64,000 bases of DNA from Gamsiella multidivaricata (Eukaryota > Mortierellomycota > Mortierellomycetes > Mortierellales > Mortierellaceae), in contig NW_026251710.1 in the NCBI RefSeq assembly GCF_025024155.1, positions 1 through 64,000 on the forward strand. The letters run 5' to 3'. This document shows positions 10,679 through 22,551 of this stretch, piece by piece (the stretch's first letter is position 1; every line of letters begins with the position of its first letter). The position numbers and the translations under genes are program-made. The notes beneath the pieces are model-generated. The model made no database searches. It worked only from the letters and a program-made list of their open reading frames with translations, and was not told where the DNA came from.

Positions 10679-11755
10679 CGTGATGTTGTCCTTGCATAGC
10701 TCGATATGTGCGTTTACAGCGAGCCGGTGGACGTTGGGTAGTCTGCGGTGGAGGGCACGTCTGAAAGAGAGTTGGGCTTTACATCCGGTGCCTACAATAA
10801 GGTGACAGGCCACGACGAACGTAGTTCAGTTTCAAAAACCCGGAATAATAATAATAATAAGAAGAAGAAGAAGAAGAAGAAGAAAAAGAAATGCAGTACC
10901 TTGCTGGAGATGTAAGCAAAGAGGTCGAACAAGGGCGGCCCTCAAATAACTTCGAAGGCGCTGTTTCCCCTGCGTCGCTTGGCGGCATTGTGGCCATCGC
11001 TGCTGCCGTTAGCGGTACCTTCACTACCTCCGCTGGCGATACAAGCAGGATCGTTTCTGCTGTTATTGCCACTGTTGCTATCGCTGCTGCTGCTGCTACC
11101 ACCGTTGCTACTGTTTGAAAACGGGAGGTCTCTATGAAGAGAGAACCATAAACCATAAAAAAAAAATGCGTCTCGTGCCTTAGCAAATCGTCCCTGGCTT
11201 CGGAGTTATCATCAAACGCGCGACGCGTTTTTTTTTTCTTTTACCTGCTCGGCCACCGCTTCCTCTTCTATCTTTCTTGAGCTCCAGTAATCCTTCCTTT
11301 CCTGCCGATGTTGATCCCAATCCTGTTGCAGCTCGATTCTTCTGGTGTAAGGTTTCATATTTGCAATGAATCTCTTCCAGGAGTCGCTGACAAACCCGAG
11401 GTATGCAGAAGAGACTTTGGAGAATTTGAAATAACCCAGGGCTGTCGCTTTTTCTCCACTAGTCAAGCAGAGCTCATAGTAGGTTGCAGGATTGGTTGAG
11501 GTGGTCATGATGGTACCGTTGTGGAGAATTGCACCCTTGCTGATTTGGAGCTTGTAAGGCTGCGTGTAAAAGGACTCATTGATGAAGACAAAAAAAAAAG
11601 TTAGTCAACAATTTACCTCAAAGACTCTTCGCTGGGCTTCATGTCAAACAGCTTACTAACAAGGCACCCGGGAGTGCACCCATCTGAAGACCACTGTTGC
11701 CATAGCCACTTCCGGCCCGGCAGAACCCGAAGTATATCTGCTGGAGATAAAGAAG
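10679..11755 (-). CDS. Unresolved spliced gene, possibly broken
   Basis: Several minus-strand segments look coding. The best is 11246 to about 11568 (contains ATYYELCLTSGEKATALGYF and a basic, Glu/Gln-rich helix, ending at a GTAAAAG donor). A Ser/Gly/Asn-rich segment (about 10910-11115, with KRRRG) follows. The last exon may be 10679-10757, reading RALHRRLPNVHRLAVNAH to a stop. A further upstream segment at 11633-11755 is possible. The phases do not all agree: the Ser/Gly/Asn frame meets TGA at about 10937, directly before another coding-like run (GPPLFDLFAYISSK), and the join near 11600 is out of frame with the best donor. The family is not recognised. Confidence 0.35.
10841..10889. repeat. 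Trinucleotide microsatellite, AAT then AAG
   Basis: Four to five AAT-type units are followed by about eight AAG-type units. On the minus strand this reads as Ser/Tyr homopolymer in a shadow frame and is probably inside an intron of the unresolved gene. Confidence 0.85.
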
Positions 11756-12269
11756 CGGGGCACCTTTGACAAGGAATTATGTGTGGGGGCAAAAGAAATA
11801 CAAGCACGTACGTTTCCAAGAGGAGACAGAGGAGTTTGGAAGGGTCGGCGCCCGTGGAAACGATGAGATAGACGAACGGCTGAGGTGGTAGAAAGGATGG
11901 AAAGGATGGAAAGGATGGAGTTGTGGGATGGATGAGAGAGGCGAGAAAGCGGGGCGATGGAGACGTCTTTTCTCTTTCCTCACCCTGCACATCCTCATGT
12001 CCTCACATCGCTTTCTCAACCTCCTTCTGCCTCGTGCGGCCGTCTCTTCTCTGTAACAGACCCATCGCATCGACACCCGCTTGCCAGTAAGAATTCTGGG
12101 AATCGGACCTACGCGTTGCTGGTCGGGAAGTAATCATTTGGGGCTCTCTTTCTTCTTCTCTCTTACACTTCTTTCTCTCAATCCTTTTTATCCCATTTTT
12201 TTTTTTTACCTGGTCAGATCATACGTTGTGTTGGCATTTTGCCTATTTATTTTTCGCCAGCAAGGAAAT
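11756..12269. other. Region without a clear gene
   Basis: It contains a pyrimidine-rich segment and a (GGATGGAAA)-like short tandem repeat at about 11893-11921. Open frames on both strands are Ser/Pro/Phe-rich shadows. A 5' exon of the minus-strand gene below could lie here but I cannot define it. Confidence 0.35.
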
Positions 12270-12529
12270 TCATGGTTTGGGACACACCACTTCCGACGGC
12301 CGTTGAGATTGCTCGCCATGGATTAAAGAGCTTTTTATTGTGGACTCAGACAGGAAGGGGTTTTCCCCTTTCTCATCAGCCAGCACAGAACCGTGATTGC
12401 GAGGACCTACGCTGGTGACCCCACAATGGTTAGACCACATGCATCGATACACTCCTTCAGCAAAGGACCAACCCACTCTGTTGAGCCGCTTTGCGAGACT
12501 ATTTATTTGGTTAGATTACTCCCATCACG

Positions 12530-12823
12530 ATGCGCAAGGACGTCAAGGACGCAATCATAACCGCCAAAGGGCTTACGAATCCACAATACTTTGAAGACAT
12601 CCGACCATTCAACTACAACGTCGCTGCATACTGTGTTCCCTGCGGGAAGGAGGCATCAGACAAGGGATTGGAGCGAGAGTGGACTTCAGTCCTTCTGCGA
12701 ATGGAAGCTAGCAACGTTAAAATCTTCCGTGAGACGGGTGACGAGGTCTCTTGCAGAAGAGGCCTAATGTCTTGCTGTATTGTCATAAAGGAGAGGGAAA
12801 GAGACATGGGTTTAGCGGGCTAA
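12530..12823 (+). CDS. Candidate 97-residue protein, function unknown
   Basis: A single open frame with strong third-position G/C preference runs from ATG at 12530 to TAA. It includes YFEDIRPFNYNVAAYCVPCG and EREWTSVLLRMEASNVKIF. Two other coding-like frames lie just upstream (from ATG about 12272, containing TAVEIARHGLKSFLLW, and from about 12397), so this could be the end of a longer gene with an unresolved intron or a frameshift. On the minus strand a short segment at 12863-12928 (AVPAYSIQVSLPGTPLSG, with GTGAGT after it) competes. No family was recognised. Confidence 0.3.
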   Translation: MRKDVKDAIITAKGLTNPQYFEDIRPFNYNVAAYCVPCGKEASDKGLEREWTSVLLRMEASNVKIFRETGDEVSCRRGLMSCCIVIKERERDMGLAG

Positions 12824-13207
12824 GGCGTGGTATGTCGGATAGAAAAATAAAATACCGGGTCATTCGTACTCACCAGAGAGCGGGGTACCAGGAAGAGAGA
12901 CTTGAATAGAGTAGGCGGGAACAGCTAATAAAGAATAATGAACAATTCTTGCGTTTTTATGTCAAGCTGAATTGAAGGGGTACATCGATCCCATAATTTG
13001 ACATAACCATTAATCCATTTCCTCTGGGACGGTATGGTGTGATAAACATTGAAAGGAAAAATCCTGTTTCGTCTGAATCTGCTTTCTTTTCTTGGTCTAT
13101 TCATTCATACATCTTAATAGGTAGATTGACGACCCAGAAGTGGCCTAGCCAACTAGCAAGAGCCTTTGAGACATGATTTATTCATAGTGCAGGATCTGCG
13201 TATGTCT

Positions 13208-16200
13208 CTACTGACCAGAGCTCGGCTCAAACTCGAGAGCAAGATGGAGTCGTCCACCAGTACCGCCCAGGGCTGCCCAGAAATCGGCGCGGTTTTGACC
13301 TGAGGGTCCTTCGGCTCCTGGCTGGATGTATTCCCACACCGGAATGTCACAGTCGCCCAAGTCCTTGTTTCCACCAAGGGTATTGTGGTCCTTGACCAGG
13401 CAGTTCATTGTAATAGGATGTCCACCCTGGACTTTGACGACAACAGATTCGTTCCAGTTGGGTGCAAGGGTCTCCTTCTTCACCTTGGTCTTCAACACGC
13501 TTTGTCCGTTGACTGCAACCTTCACATAGGGATCGCTAGAACCACTCCTGTCGACGCCCAATAGTCCGTCTGCCTCAACAACATGGATAGTCAGATTACC
13601 TGGTGCACCGACTGCATGCGACTGATCAGCACTCACTGCAGGTGCACCCATGCCTGCTGAACTGGAAGGATCAATGCCGTGTTGGGATCCAGACTTGTCT
13701 GCTCGTCTATGAAGACCAACAGCAGATGCACCAGCAGAGAGACCACCAAAGACGCCTTTACCCACTGCGCCGACACCCTTGATCGCACCCTTCCCGACAG
13801 CTCCTGTAACACCCATCGCTCCTTGCCCTACAGCACCAACTCCACCAGCGACAGCGCCCACTCCTGCCATTCCAGCATGGCCGATTGCGTTCACTCCTCC
13901 GCCCAGGAACGTTGCACCGAACCCCGACTTGCGCTTGTTGGACGACAGAAACTCGGGCATGAATTTCACACGCAACAGAACCTCGCCCTGATTGTGCTTA
14001 TTCTGCAAAGGGACCAGGAAATCATTGGGAAGAACTAGTTGGATGCTACGAAGATCGATTGTGCCCACTCCGAGGGACTTTGCAGTCGACACTTGGTTCC
14101 AGTCAAAGACCTCAAAGGACAGCTGGTCGTCTGCGCGGGATACCTGCGTGACAAAAATGTTATATAGACAATGATGAGAAACAGCACAATACAGTCAAGA
14201 CATCACTTGTAAGCAAAGTGCTCAATATCCGACGAATACTTACAATAGGGAGAACAAAATTCTCATTGTATTCTGGATTGAGAGTCTTTTTGATGACCTC
14301 AGACTTGTAGACGTCTTTACCATTCACCTTGAAGATCAGGTATGGATCGCTGGCACCGGAGCGGTCAGCTGCGATCAAGTTTCTGGCCCTGATTAAGTTA
14401 ATGGTAAGGTTGCCCATATCTTTGTGAAAAGAATGGAAAGAACGCAAGAAAAACAACGTGCTTTGTTAGCTTGGATTCTTCAATCCAGTTAACAACAAGA
14501 AGATACTCCTTCTTTTCCTTTTGAAGACTTACTATCGAGACGCTCCTTGGGTAAGAGCTCAATCGGGACAGGCAGGTATTTAAACTTGAGCTGAATGCTA
14601 CCTCGCTGGCTGCCCCTGTCGAGCAAAGGAAGGCTCGCCATATCTTTAGGATAGTCCTCCAGTAATGATCGGACATGACTGGTAAACACACCGATAATGG
14701 GATCCTTTTCCATCGAGGACTTTTCTTTGACAACAACCGTCAGCTTAGCGTACTCGAGCTCCTTGACGAAAATATCGGCCACTTCGTTCCACTTGGGGGC
14801 ACGGGTCTTTTGGACCTGCGATTTATATTGGTAGTAGTCGCTGTCGATATAGAACTCGCAGTATGCTCCAGATCGATCCAGATCGGCGCCAATCAACGTT
14901 GTGACGAGAATTCCAGAGTCGTACTCAAGTTCTTCGCGTGCGGAAATGGTCCCTGGGTGCAAAGTTGTGGGGGCATTGTTGGTAGTCATATCCATGGGTG
15001 CCGAGGATGCAGACGCTACATTGTAGGGTGCAACCTGTTCAGGAGCCACGCCGTTGGAGTTGGGCGCGGTTACAGACGCAAGAGGTGAAGCGGCACGCTC
15101 GTTCTCTGTGGCCTCCTGAGCGAGATCGAGAGACGGATAGAAAGAAATCTCATAATGGATCTCGCCCTTGTTAGAGCCGCCCTTCTGCTTCAGCGGTGCC
15201 CATCGATCCACTTTTGGGCGAGCGACATATCCGGCCTTGTCGGGTAATTCTTCGATGACCTCACTCACGTTGAACGATGTCTTTCCGAGAGTCCTGTCCT
15301 TGGTCACCTTCTGATAGTCATAGACCTCAAAATCAAAGACCTGCTTAACCGAGTTGACCGCCACATAGTGAATCTCATTCCACACCGGATTCAGGTTGTT
15401 TTCGATCGCCTTGGTGCGTCCATGACCGAGTCCTCTTTCTCCAGTAATGACAACGTAAGGGTCAGAGCTGCTTCCGATCTCGACGTTTCGAATGTCGCGA
15501 CCAGCAAAGAACTGCACACGTAACACACCAAAGGCGGGCTTATGCACGGTCGGGTTGAGGCCCTCTCCCATGAGGATCGGCTTCCAGATAGCGGTCATCT
15601 TGATCTTTCCAGTACTATCGCCACCATTGAGTGTGGCCCACTCGACCTTGTTTTCAGTGTCCTGCAAGAGCTTGCTAGCTGAGACGCCATACGAGCCGAA
15701 AACGCTACCATCTGAAACGACATCCACTTTGATCTGAGCAGCCTGAAGATCCGTAACAAAAACATCAACGTCAGCACCCCAGGCTGGACTTGCTCCAAGC
15801 ATCTTCTTTGTCTCGTGCACGATACGGCCGTTCAAGGAGATCTGGCACAGGGACTTGGTCTTGCCACTGCGAGCAATATCTTTGGCCTGTGCCAGGTTCA
15901 TCGACAAGATACCCGAGTTGGACTCGACAGGGACTGCCTCGCCTCCTTCAGTAATAGGTTCAGGTTTCTGTACAGGAAAGAATGCGGCGCGAATGCGAAC
16001 AGAGCCGCGCTCCTTGCCGTTTCGAAGAACTTTGCACCAAACATCGTCCTGCACAGGATCTTCCTCCAGCGACTTTAGATCAAAATTGGCCTGACCGAGT
16101 GAGGGATCCTTGCGGACGTTGTCCTTGTCAAAGATTTCCATGCACACGACCTCGTTGAGGTTGTTGATCAGAATGATGTTTGTTTCGTTCCACACCGGGT

Positions 16201-18314
16201 TGACGCTAAATACGATTACAAGGACAAATAGCCGGTAGCTGAGTTAGTCGACTATTACTCAATGCTGGGACTATGCCCGAACATCTTGTCCTAACTCATG
16301 AATGCATTACAAAAAAAAAAAAAAAAAAAAAAAAAAACGTACGTGTTCTTCTGAACGGCAGTCGACGCAAGCTCGGGGCGGTTGCCAAGACGAATCTTAA
16401 TATATGGATCCGATTTGCCCAACATCTCAGCATTCTTAAGGTCCTTGGCGTTGTAGACCGTGAATTGAACGATACCAATGGCTGCATTCAACGCAGATCC
16501 GCCACTCATCATCTGTTCAAGGTCCAGAGTGTACACGTTCGGAGCATACATCATAGGGCCAAGGATGGCGTTTGTCTGGTCGCGAATAAATGAGTGTAGG
16601 CCTGGAATCTATTATGAGGACAAAATCCAGACAAATACTAGTTAGCAAAGATTAGAGTACCCACCCCTCGGCTAGCTGTCATTGTGCGCCAAGGAAAAAA
16701 GAGGAGAAAACATACATGTGCAATATCCATGCCAAAGGTTTCACCGCCAACTGGCTTGAGGACGTAATCAATGATCGGAGGTTCCAGAAAAGTGAAGTCG
16801 AGGGTCTTGATATGCGGAAAGTTGGATGTCAACTTCAGCTTGAGGCGAATGTAGCCCTGGAAAGAAACGTCCTCGACCAAGATTGGCATTCCAGCACCGA
16901 TCATTTTGCCTCCTACGCGGATCGTCAAACAGATCTTTGGGTTGATCTGAGTGCGAAGTTGCCTTGGAGTCATGTCCTCGACATCTGTGGGAGTAAACGA
17001 CACTCTCCAGTCCATCATCTAAATATATGGAATACAGTAAGGCAAGCGAGGTAAGTACATTGGTGCGATGCATTGGGTAAAGTTGGTTGTTGCTATACCA
17101 AAATAGGAGAAGCGCATACCACGACGTCGGGATCGGTCTTCGGGAACGTCTTGATGCTCTCCACACGTGGGGCCTTGGTTCCCAAAGTGAAGGTCGTCAA
17201 TCGAATAGAGTCCAAGAATGCCGGTGTTTGGTCCACCAGGATGCCGTCCACGGTCTGGACAACGGTAGCACTCAGTACCGGCTCATAAATGAGCCAGAAC
17301 TTTGACATAAAGTTGTTAATCCACTCTGTAGATTCTGCGTCATTCTCGAGCTGCATGAACCATCAGGAGATAAATTGTTAAACACATATTCGTGTCCAGA
17401 TAAACAGCAATGTCAATGCTCAGGACAACAACAGGTACGACATCAAGGATCGCGCATCAATAGATGTCGACATAAAACTTACTGAATTGCGGATCAGCTC
17501 ACGGGTGATATCATCCCTAGCATTCCGTCTGAATCGGCGGATGGAGTTCTTGTAATATGTAGCTGTACAGTCAACCAGAATGAAAAATGACAATCTCGAT
17601 TAGCAACATAGTTAAACGTCTTGCTTCAAAGCTCTTGGATAAAGCGCGGGAAGATGCTATAAAAAAAATAAAAAAAGGTATTGCTGTACCTCCAAAAGCA
17701 ATGATGAGAATCAAGGAGACGAATCCACCACCCAGCTTGAAGACTACATAGCACACAACCGGGAGCGTAATCACGGCAGCAGCATTCTGCCAGAAGGCGC
17801 CAAAGAGAGCACTGCTTGCAAATTCCTCCATCCAGATGGACTTGTCGCGAAATTCGTTGCTAGGGCCATCGGTGCGCTTGTACGCCTCGAGCCAGCCAAT
17901 GCGGGTGACAACTGGATAGGCACCAACGACCTTGTCCTTGGGAACCTCCTTCTTATCATCCTTCTTGTCATCCTTCTTGTCCTCGTCCTTAGCCTCGCTG
18001 TTTTTCTTTTCGGTGCTATTGGAGGATTGGTCGACCTGCGTGGACTGGGGATTGGCACGATGCTGAGGCTGCTCCTCTGCTGGCAGGTCTGCCTTTGCAG
18101 CATCGAGCTTTGTAGACGAGGGCATGTCTGTGGGGCGCATGTCCGAGGGAATGACAGTTCCACCAACGGCCTTTCCCACGGCGTCGTCCAAACGCGCCTG
18201 TCCTGGGATTTGGACAGGGGGTTGGTCAATATCTGCGAGAGGCGGCGCGACACGCAACTCTTCCGCGGTTGACGGTCCGCGGTTGTTTTGCTGCTGTACA
18301 GTGAAGGGGTCCAT
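13208..18314 (-). CDS. TCB: Tricalbin: SMP and C2 domain ER-plasma membrane tether
   Basis: Nine exons: 17690-18314, 17483-17562, 17120-17350, 16716-17018, 16343-16608, 14533-16205, 14244-14419 and 13208-14143 are solid and sum to 4290 nt (1429 residues). An extra intron (18324-18419) lies in the 5' leader, so the ninth exon is non-coding. Order of parts: disordered Lys/Asp-rich N-terminus; a hydrophobic hairpin (about residues 165-205) that anchors the protein in the ER; an SMP lipid-transfer domain (about 225-450); then about six C2 domains, several with SDPY-type calcium-loop residues and at least one degenerate. Between the last two C2 domains lies a Gly/Ala/Val repeat of about 65 residues. 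Tricalbins bridge cortical ER and plasma membrane and move lipids. The length fits fungal tricalbins. Confidence 0.93.
16311..16337 (-). repeat. 27-nt poly-T (sense) tract in a tricalbin intron
   Basis: A pure A run on the plus strand reads as T on the coding strand. It starts only a few bases after the GTACGT donor of the intron at 16206-16342. Confidence 0.95.
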
Positions 18315-18323
18315 GGGCGATAG

Positions 18324-18419
18324 CTGCGTCAAGTATGATCGTCAGTTGAAGTCGGGTCAGTAAAGGCACAATCTTCAGAGATGCCAGTTTAATACGAGCT
18401 GATTACTCTGCGCGACTTA
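18324..18419 (-). other. Intron in the tricalbin 5' leader
   Basis: On the minus strand GTAAGTCGC (18411-18419) is a strong donor and GACGCAG ending at 18324 is the acceptor. The ATG follows 9 nt after the acceptor. This is inferred from consensus only. Confidence 0.5.
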
Positions 18420-18667
18420 CCAGTGGATAGATTGGTTATTTTTCTGGAGTGGAGTGGTTTTCGCGTTCCTGGACGAACGGGCCGGGGGTGCGACGCGCTT
18501 TGGTCAGGCAGAAGAGTGGATGTGGCGGTGGTATGGACTGAGGCAAGCGTTAGGAAGCAGGAAAGCACGGGTATGGGGCGCGAGGACTGTACAGAGTGTA
18601 TATACAAGTTGTGGATGCAGCAGATGCAGGGATCGGGCGAGAGCGAGAGAATGAGATGAATCGATCA

Positions 18668-18709
<42 letters not shown>

Positions 18710-19586
18710 GGGAATGAATCAAAAGAGAATGGATGAGGAGGGGAATGGGGATGGAAAGGTGGTCCCTGGGTGGTGCTTACCGCATGTTTTCCTCATAGAT
18801 ATGCCTGATATGCCTGCAAGCAGAAGCCCGTGCGCGTGTCCTACCCTTGGACGACACCACCCCTGTCTATGTTCTATGGAAAAATGCGCTCGTTTCTGGC
18901 ATCAGCACCCCCGCAGGAGTGGGCAGGAAAGAGGATGACCGGGGCAATACGTATGGCGTCGGGAGTCGGGGAGCATGTCATGTCCTCGTTGGTTTTCCAT
19001 CTCCTCCAGACCAAGACGAGACTAGGCCCGCCTTGTCTAGACTTTCTGCGCTGACCATCGTCATGGTGAGATACACATCATCCACATCCGTCCTCCACCA
19101 GCGCGCTCGCTGTCCAGAGCTGCAGAAACGTTATATAGCGCCTGCTGATAAGGTTGGCCTGAGGTCATCGAATTCATTTCAGACCTTACCCAGACCCACG
19201 CTTGGTCATACCCGGTCTGCCAGAGGGCCTCTCGTCGCGCTTCTCTGAGCATCCGTTGCAAGGGATGCTGTCTACATCGACATCTCGCCTTGCGTTTTCT
19301 AAAGTCCAATGCAGCGAGGTCCTTTACGGTGCCTGTATATCTCAGAAGATCAGACACGCGCACGAGACCTTGAATGCATTGGGGATCCCACCTTATCGCC
19401 CTCGCACCACCCTTCGTGTCGCATACGTGACAATTTCAGGGACAGGAACCAGCTGTGCCTCTCTCTCACGAGTTCTCATCATGCGCTCCAAGAACTCTTA
19501 CCGCTCATTTGGAACACCCATATATCGTACAAACCCCTGAGCGTCTCCACTTACCCCGCATTCAAAAATACCTCCGTGGCTTCTCT
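18420..19586. other. Intergenic stretch between tricalbin and the next gene
   Basis: It holds a GA dinucleotide repeat (about 18667-18704) and the probable shared upstream region of tricalbin (-) and the plus-strand gene at 19587. Part of the plus-strand frame extends upstream to 19455 without an ATG (contains PRTLTAHLEHPYIVQTPERL), so an earlier exon may lie here. Confidence 0.45.
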
Positions 19587-20112
19587 ATGCCATTCAACAC
19601 CTGCATCGCCATCATTGACATTCTCAACATTCTCATTAAAGATTCACGCAGATCTTCGGCCATCCCCAAACTGGAATCCTGCCCCTCGCAACATAATTCA
19701 TCAGCCCATCCCCAGCTCTCCCATAATAACTACCCAATGCGACAAAAGCTTTCACATTCTGCACTACACCCAAGCTACTCGGCCATTGTACTTCCTTCAA
19801 ACGACATGGATACACGCGATCCATCTTTGCGACCCTCATCAGTCTTTCGCCAGGCCTCGCTCTCTTCCGTCCTCGAGGACATCTATTCCTCTTTCCGCAA
19901 ACGGCCCTCTTACCACTCACAAAAAAACTGCCCTCACCAAACAGTCTCCGAGACAGTCGGTGAGAAAGGGATCATGCGAGTCTATGCAATTATACTGACG
20001 CCTGTGCTATATAGTGTTTAGTGCTCTTGATTGTTCTCTGACTGACACCCCAATTTACCATGAACATGTCTACCATATTCAACCCGGACACTTTTTCGAG
20101 ACCTTGGGGTAA
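19587..20112 (+). CDS. Spliced small protein of unknown function
   Basis: Two exons, 19587-19959 and 20015-20112, join in frame (471 nt, 156 residues). The intron has GTGAGA and ATAG ends, and the codon split over it makes Val. The first exon is Ser/His/Pro-rich, starting MPFNTCIAIIDILNILIKDS. The second exon reads a well-formed peptide, SALDCSLTDTPIYHEHVYH, before the stop. The frame is open upstream of the chosen ATG to 19455, so a longer form with another 5' exon is possible. The alternative open frame over the same bases is longer but is not supported by splicing. The family is not recognised. Confidence 0.55.
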
Positions 20113-20216
20113 TATTGGATACCCCACATTGATCCCATTTGCAAAATACAAACACACGAGACAAAAACTTCAAGCCATTTAATTATTTAATTGAGAGAGG
20201 ACGACTTGGAAGGGCT

Positions 20217-20440
20217 TAATCAATAGTACTTTGGGCAATCTCCATTTGGGTCCGCAGATGGGACGCCTGATGCACCCAATGAGACGCTATTCACCCATTG
20301 CGTGTTGTATGCAATGCTGCTGCTTTCAAGCGTCTGATAGTTGCCGGTGCAGTCATCGGTTGAGAACAGCCCGGTGACTCCTCCGCCGTATGCTTGAATA
20401 GAGCCCGTCTGAGTATTCTTTACACATCTGCAGATTCATT
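20217..20440 (-). pseudogene. Truncated copy of the neighbouring small secreted protein
   Basis: The minus strand reads a run from a CRCVKNTQTGSI motif to the stop that closely matches the second half of the gene at 21126-21470. The 5' half (signal peptide and first cysteines) is missing and replaced by unrelated sequence after about 20440. Similarity continues into the 3' flank of both copies, so this is a local duplication offset by about 905 bp followed by loss of the 5' end. An expressed chimeric form with an unknown upstream exon cannot be excluded. Confidence 0.7.
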
Positions 20441-21121
20441 CGCCGGGAAATGTGCAAAAGACCCAGGACTTGGAGTGGGCGGTTCTTGGCGATGTTGTCG
20501 ACTTTTCGCGTCAAAAACAGCTACGAGAATGCGCTCGCGTTGGAGCGGCGTCGCAAAATAAGGTTTCGCAGATCCAGCATTCAGAACTAAGGAGCATCGC
20601 CACATGGCATAAAAAGCCGAAAATGTCCAATTGGACGTTACCTTATCGCTGGCAGGGATAGGCGATTCTGTTGAAAGCAAAAAAATCCATCGTGCATTTT
20701 CTAGCATTTTCTAGCTATTGAACACAAAAAATTTCTATTTGACAACCCGGGTTGCTTTGCATTATTTGCCGGCCCCCCCCCCTAATTGACTGCTGCTATA
20801 TTTTTTTCCTAAAGGCAGCCATGCTTTCATTTTTTACGTACACAGCCGCTTTCCTACCCTCATCCTTGTACTGAACCTCACGTGAGGACATAGACGATTC
20901 AAAATGTCGTATTGTAATCGTATTGTAAAAATATATTTAAGATGGGACGTTTTGACGCAGACTCTATTTTTCGTCGAAACAGTCCATCGCCTCTTCGTTG
21001 ACCTAGAGATGATATAGGTGATTCCGCGCATTGAGCTCACTTGCGAAATACAAAACACACGAGACAAACGCTTCAAGCTGCTTTGATTGAGAAACAATAG
21101 TTGGGAGAAGAAGGTGAGGGC
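20441..21121. other. Intergenic stretch between the two related copies
   Basis: It contains a C9 run near 20773 and the duplicated 3' flank of the secreted protein gene at about 21030-21121. No independent gene is seen. Confidence 0.5.
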
Positions 21122-21125
21122 TCAA

Positions 21126-21473
21126 TTAATAGTATGTGGGGCAATGGCCATTGGGGTTGCTAGATGAAATGCCAGATGCACCATAAGAGATGCTGTTGAT
21201 CCATTGTGTGTTGTATTGAATGCTGTTGCATTCGAGCGTCTGATAGTTGCCAGTGCAGTCGTCGGATGAGAAGAGTCTGACGGTTCCTGCATTGATTCCT
21301 CGAATGGACCCCGTCTGGGTATTCTTGACACACTTGCACATTCTTTCGATGCGCGCTGTACAAATCTGAAACGACCTGATGCCACTGTTGTCCCTGAGCT
21401 CGATACAGGTTTCGGCGATCGCAACCTGGGCAAAGAGCGCCGATATGAGGATAAGAGGAGATTGTGCATTGTT
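21126..21473 (-). CDS. Small secreted cysteine-containing protein, start frame in doubt
   Basis: The coding-like frame holds a signal-peptide-like core (LILISALFAQVAIA) followed by about 95 residues with six cysteines and the motif DDCTGNYQTLECNS. That fits a small secreted fungal protein of unknown function. The only ATGs in the expected place (21491-21493 and 21471-21473) are in another frame, so the signal peptide is joined to its start only if one base is gained or lost. A TATAAAA element lies at about 21519-21525, correctly placed for a promoter. Either the gene is broken at its signal peptide, uses a non-ATG start, or the base call is wrong. Confidence 0.55.
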   Translation of the reverse strand, partial: NNAQSPLILISALFAQVAIAETCIELRDNSGIRSFQICTARIERMCKCVKNTQTGSIRGINAGTVRLFSSDDCTGNYQTLECNSIQYNTQWINSISYGASGISSSNPNGHCPTYY

Positions 21474-21542
21474 GAAACCTGATGATGAACCATCTGCTAG
21501 GGAGAGGAGGAGTGGATTTTTATACGTTGAGGTCGCACCCAC

Positions 21543-22415
21543 AGACTACGCGCGACTTTATTTTCATCTATATTAAAATCAAAAATACCAAATCTCTAAG
21601 ATATCCCTAAGATATCCCTAACAAAACCCCTATAGCCTCAGCGCGGTGAGTACAGATAGGCAGTGACCCATTCTGCGTATCTTTTCGAATGCAAAATGGG
21701 GATTTCTTTCGCCCGTGGTTGGACCGAAAAATGCGGGGCAAGCAAGGCTGTGACCATTCAGAGGGCTCGGAAAAATGATGCACTCAGCAATCATTATAAT
21801 AACAGAAAAGCGGGCAACTCTAATCCACATATACCACGTTGTGGCATCCTCGAAGGGCTAAGCAGCTGTCTACGCTGTCAAGGTGAGCATGGCCGAACTA
21901 TACCGCCTGAACCGAGATAAGCATCTCCAGAGAGGAGCGCTAGATACCAGCACCGTTCGCTGCAGCAACGGAACAATGGAGGCGTTCCCCGCAAAAGAAA
22001 ACAAAAGAGGGGGAGGTCCCAACGATGCTGCCTCCAGTGGTGTTGTTGGTGTTGTTGGTGTTGTTGCTGCTGCTGCTGCAGGCGCAGTGCGCCAGAAGGC
22101 GATAATGCACAGGCTTCCGTGCTCAAGGTGCGACCTCATGTGGAGGACGCTCTTCCGATCGATCGATCTGACTGGTCAAGGTCACTCGCTCGCTGTTCGT
22201 TTTAGAGTTGTCCCCGCGCCTGACCAGAGCACCAACACCGGAGACAAATGGGAGGCCAACCTTGACCCCGCATAATGTGGATACCATACTGGGCAGGTCC
22301 ATTGGCCCATCCTGCTCGCGCCTTTGTGTATCGACTGCATCCATCCATGGATGGGCCGTCCTCTTTTGGTCTTTCCTGGTCCAGCAGGCAAACAAAGGGC
22401 CATTAGCACATAGAT
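21543..22415. other. Intergenic stretch upstream of the purine permease
   Basis: No gene is recognised. A GTT-type triplet repeat lies at about 22037-22079, and overlapping open frames here are low-complexity shadows (poly-Gln, poly-Ala) of it. Confidence 0.45.
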
Positions 22416-22460
22416 ATCATAAACATCATAAACATCATAAACATCATAAACATCATAAAT
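22416..22460. repeat. Minisatellite, five copies of a 9-bp unit
   Basis: The unit ATCATAAAC is repeated four times and followed by one variant copy. It lies about 115 bp before the permease start codon. Confidence 0.9.
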
Positions 22461-22551
22461 ATCCACAGGCCAGCCCATCTCTTGCGCTTTGAAGCTCTCT
22501 CCCCCTTATCCTCTCCTCCACACCCTCTTCCTGCTCCCTCTGGAGTACATT

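Noticed and set aside
10891..11118. Ala/Val/Thr-rich plus-strand ORF with apparent membrane span
   Set aside because: The composition comes from GCT/GTT triplet bias opposite the Ser/Gly/Asn-rich minus-strand segment.
19309..19998. 229-codon open frame overlapping the spliced gene
   Set aside because: It is longer but very rich in Pro/Ser/His/Thr as expected of a shadow frame, and the other frame splices cleanly into a well-formed second exon.
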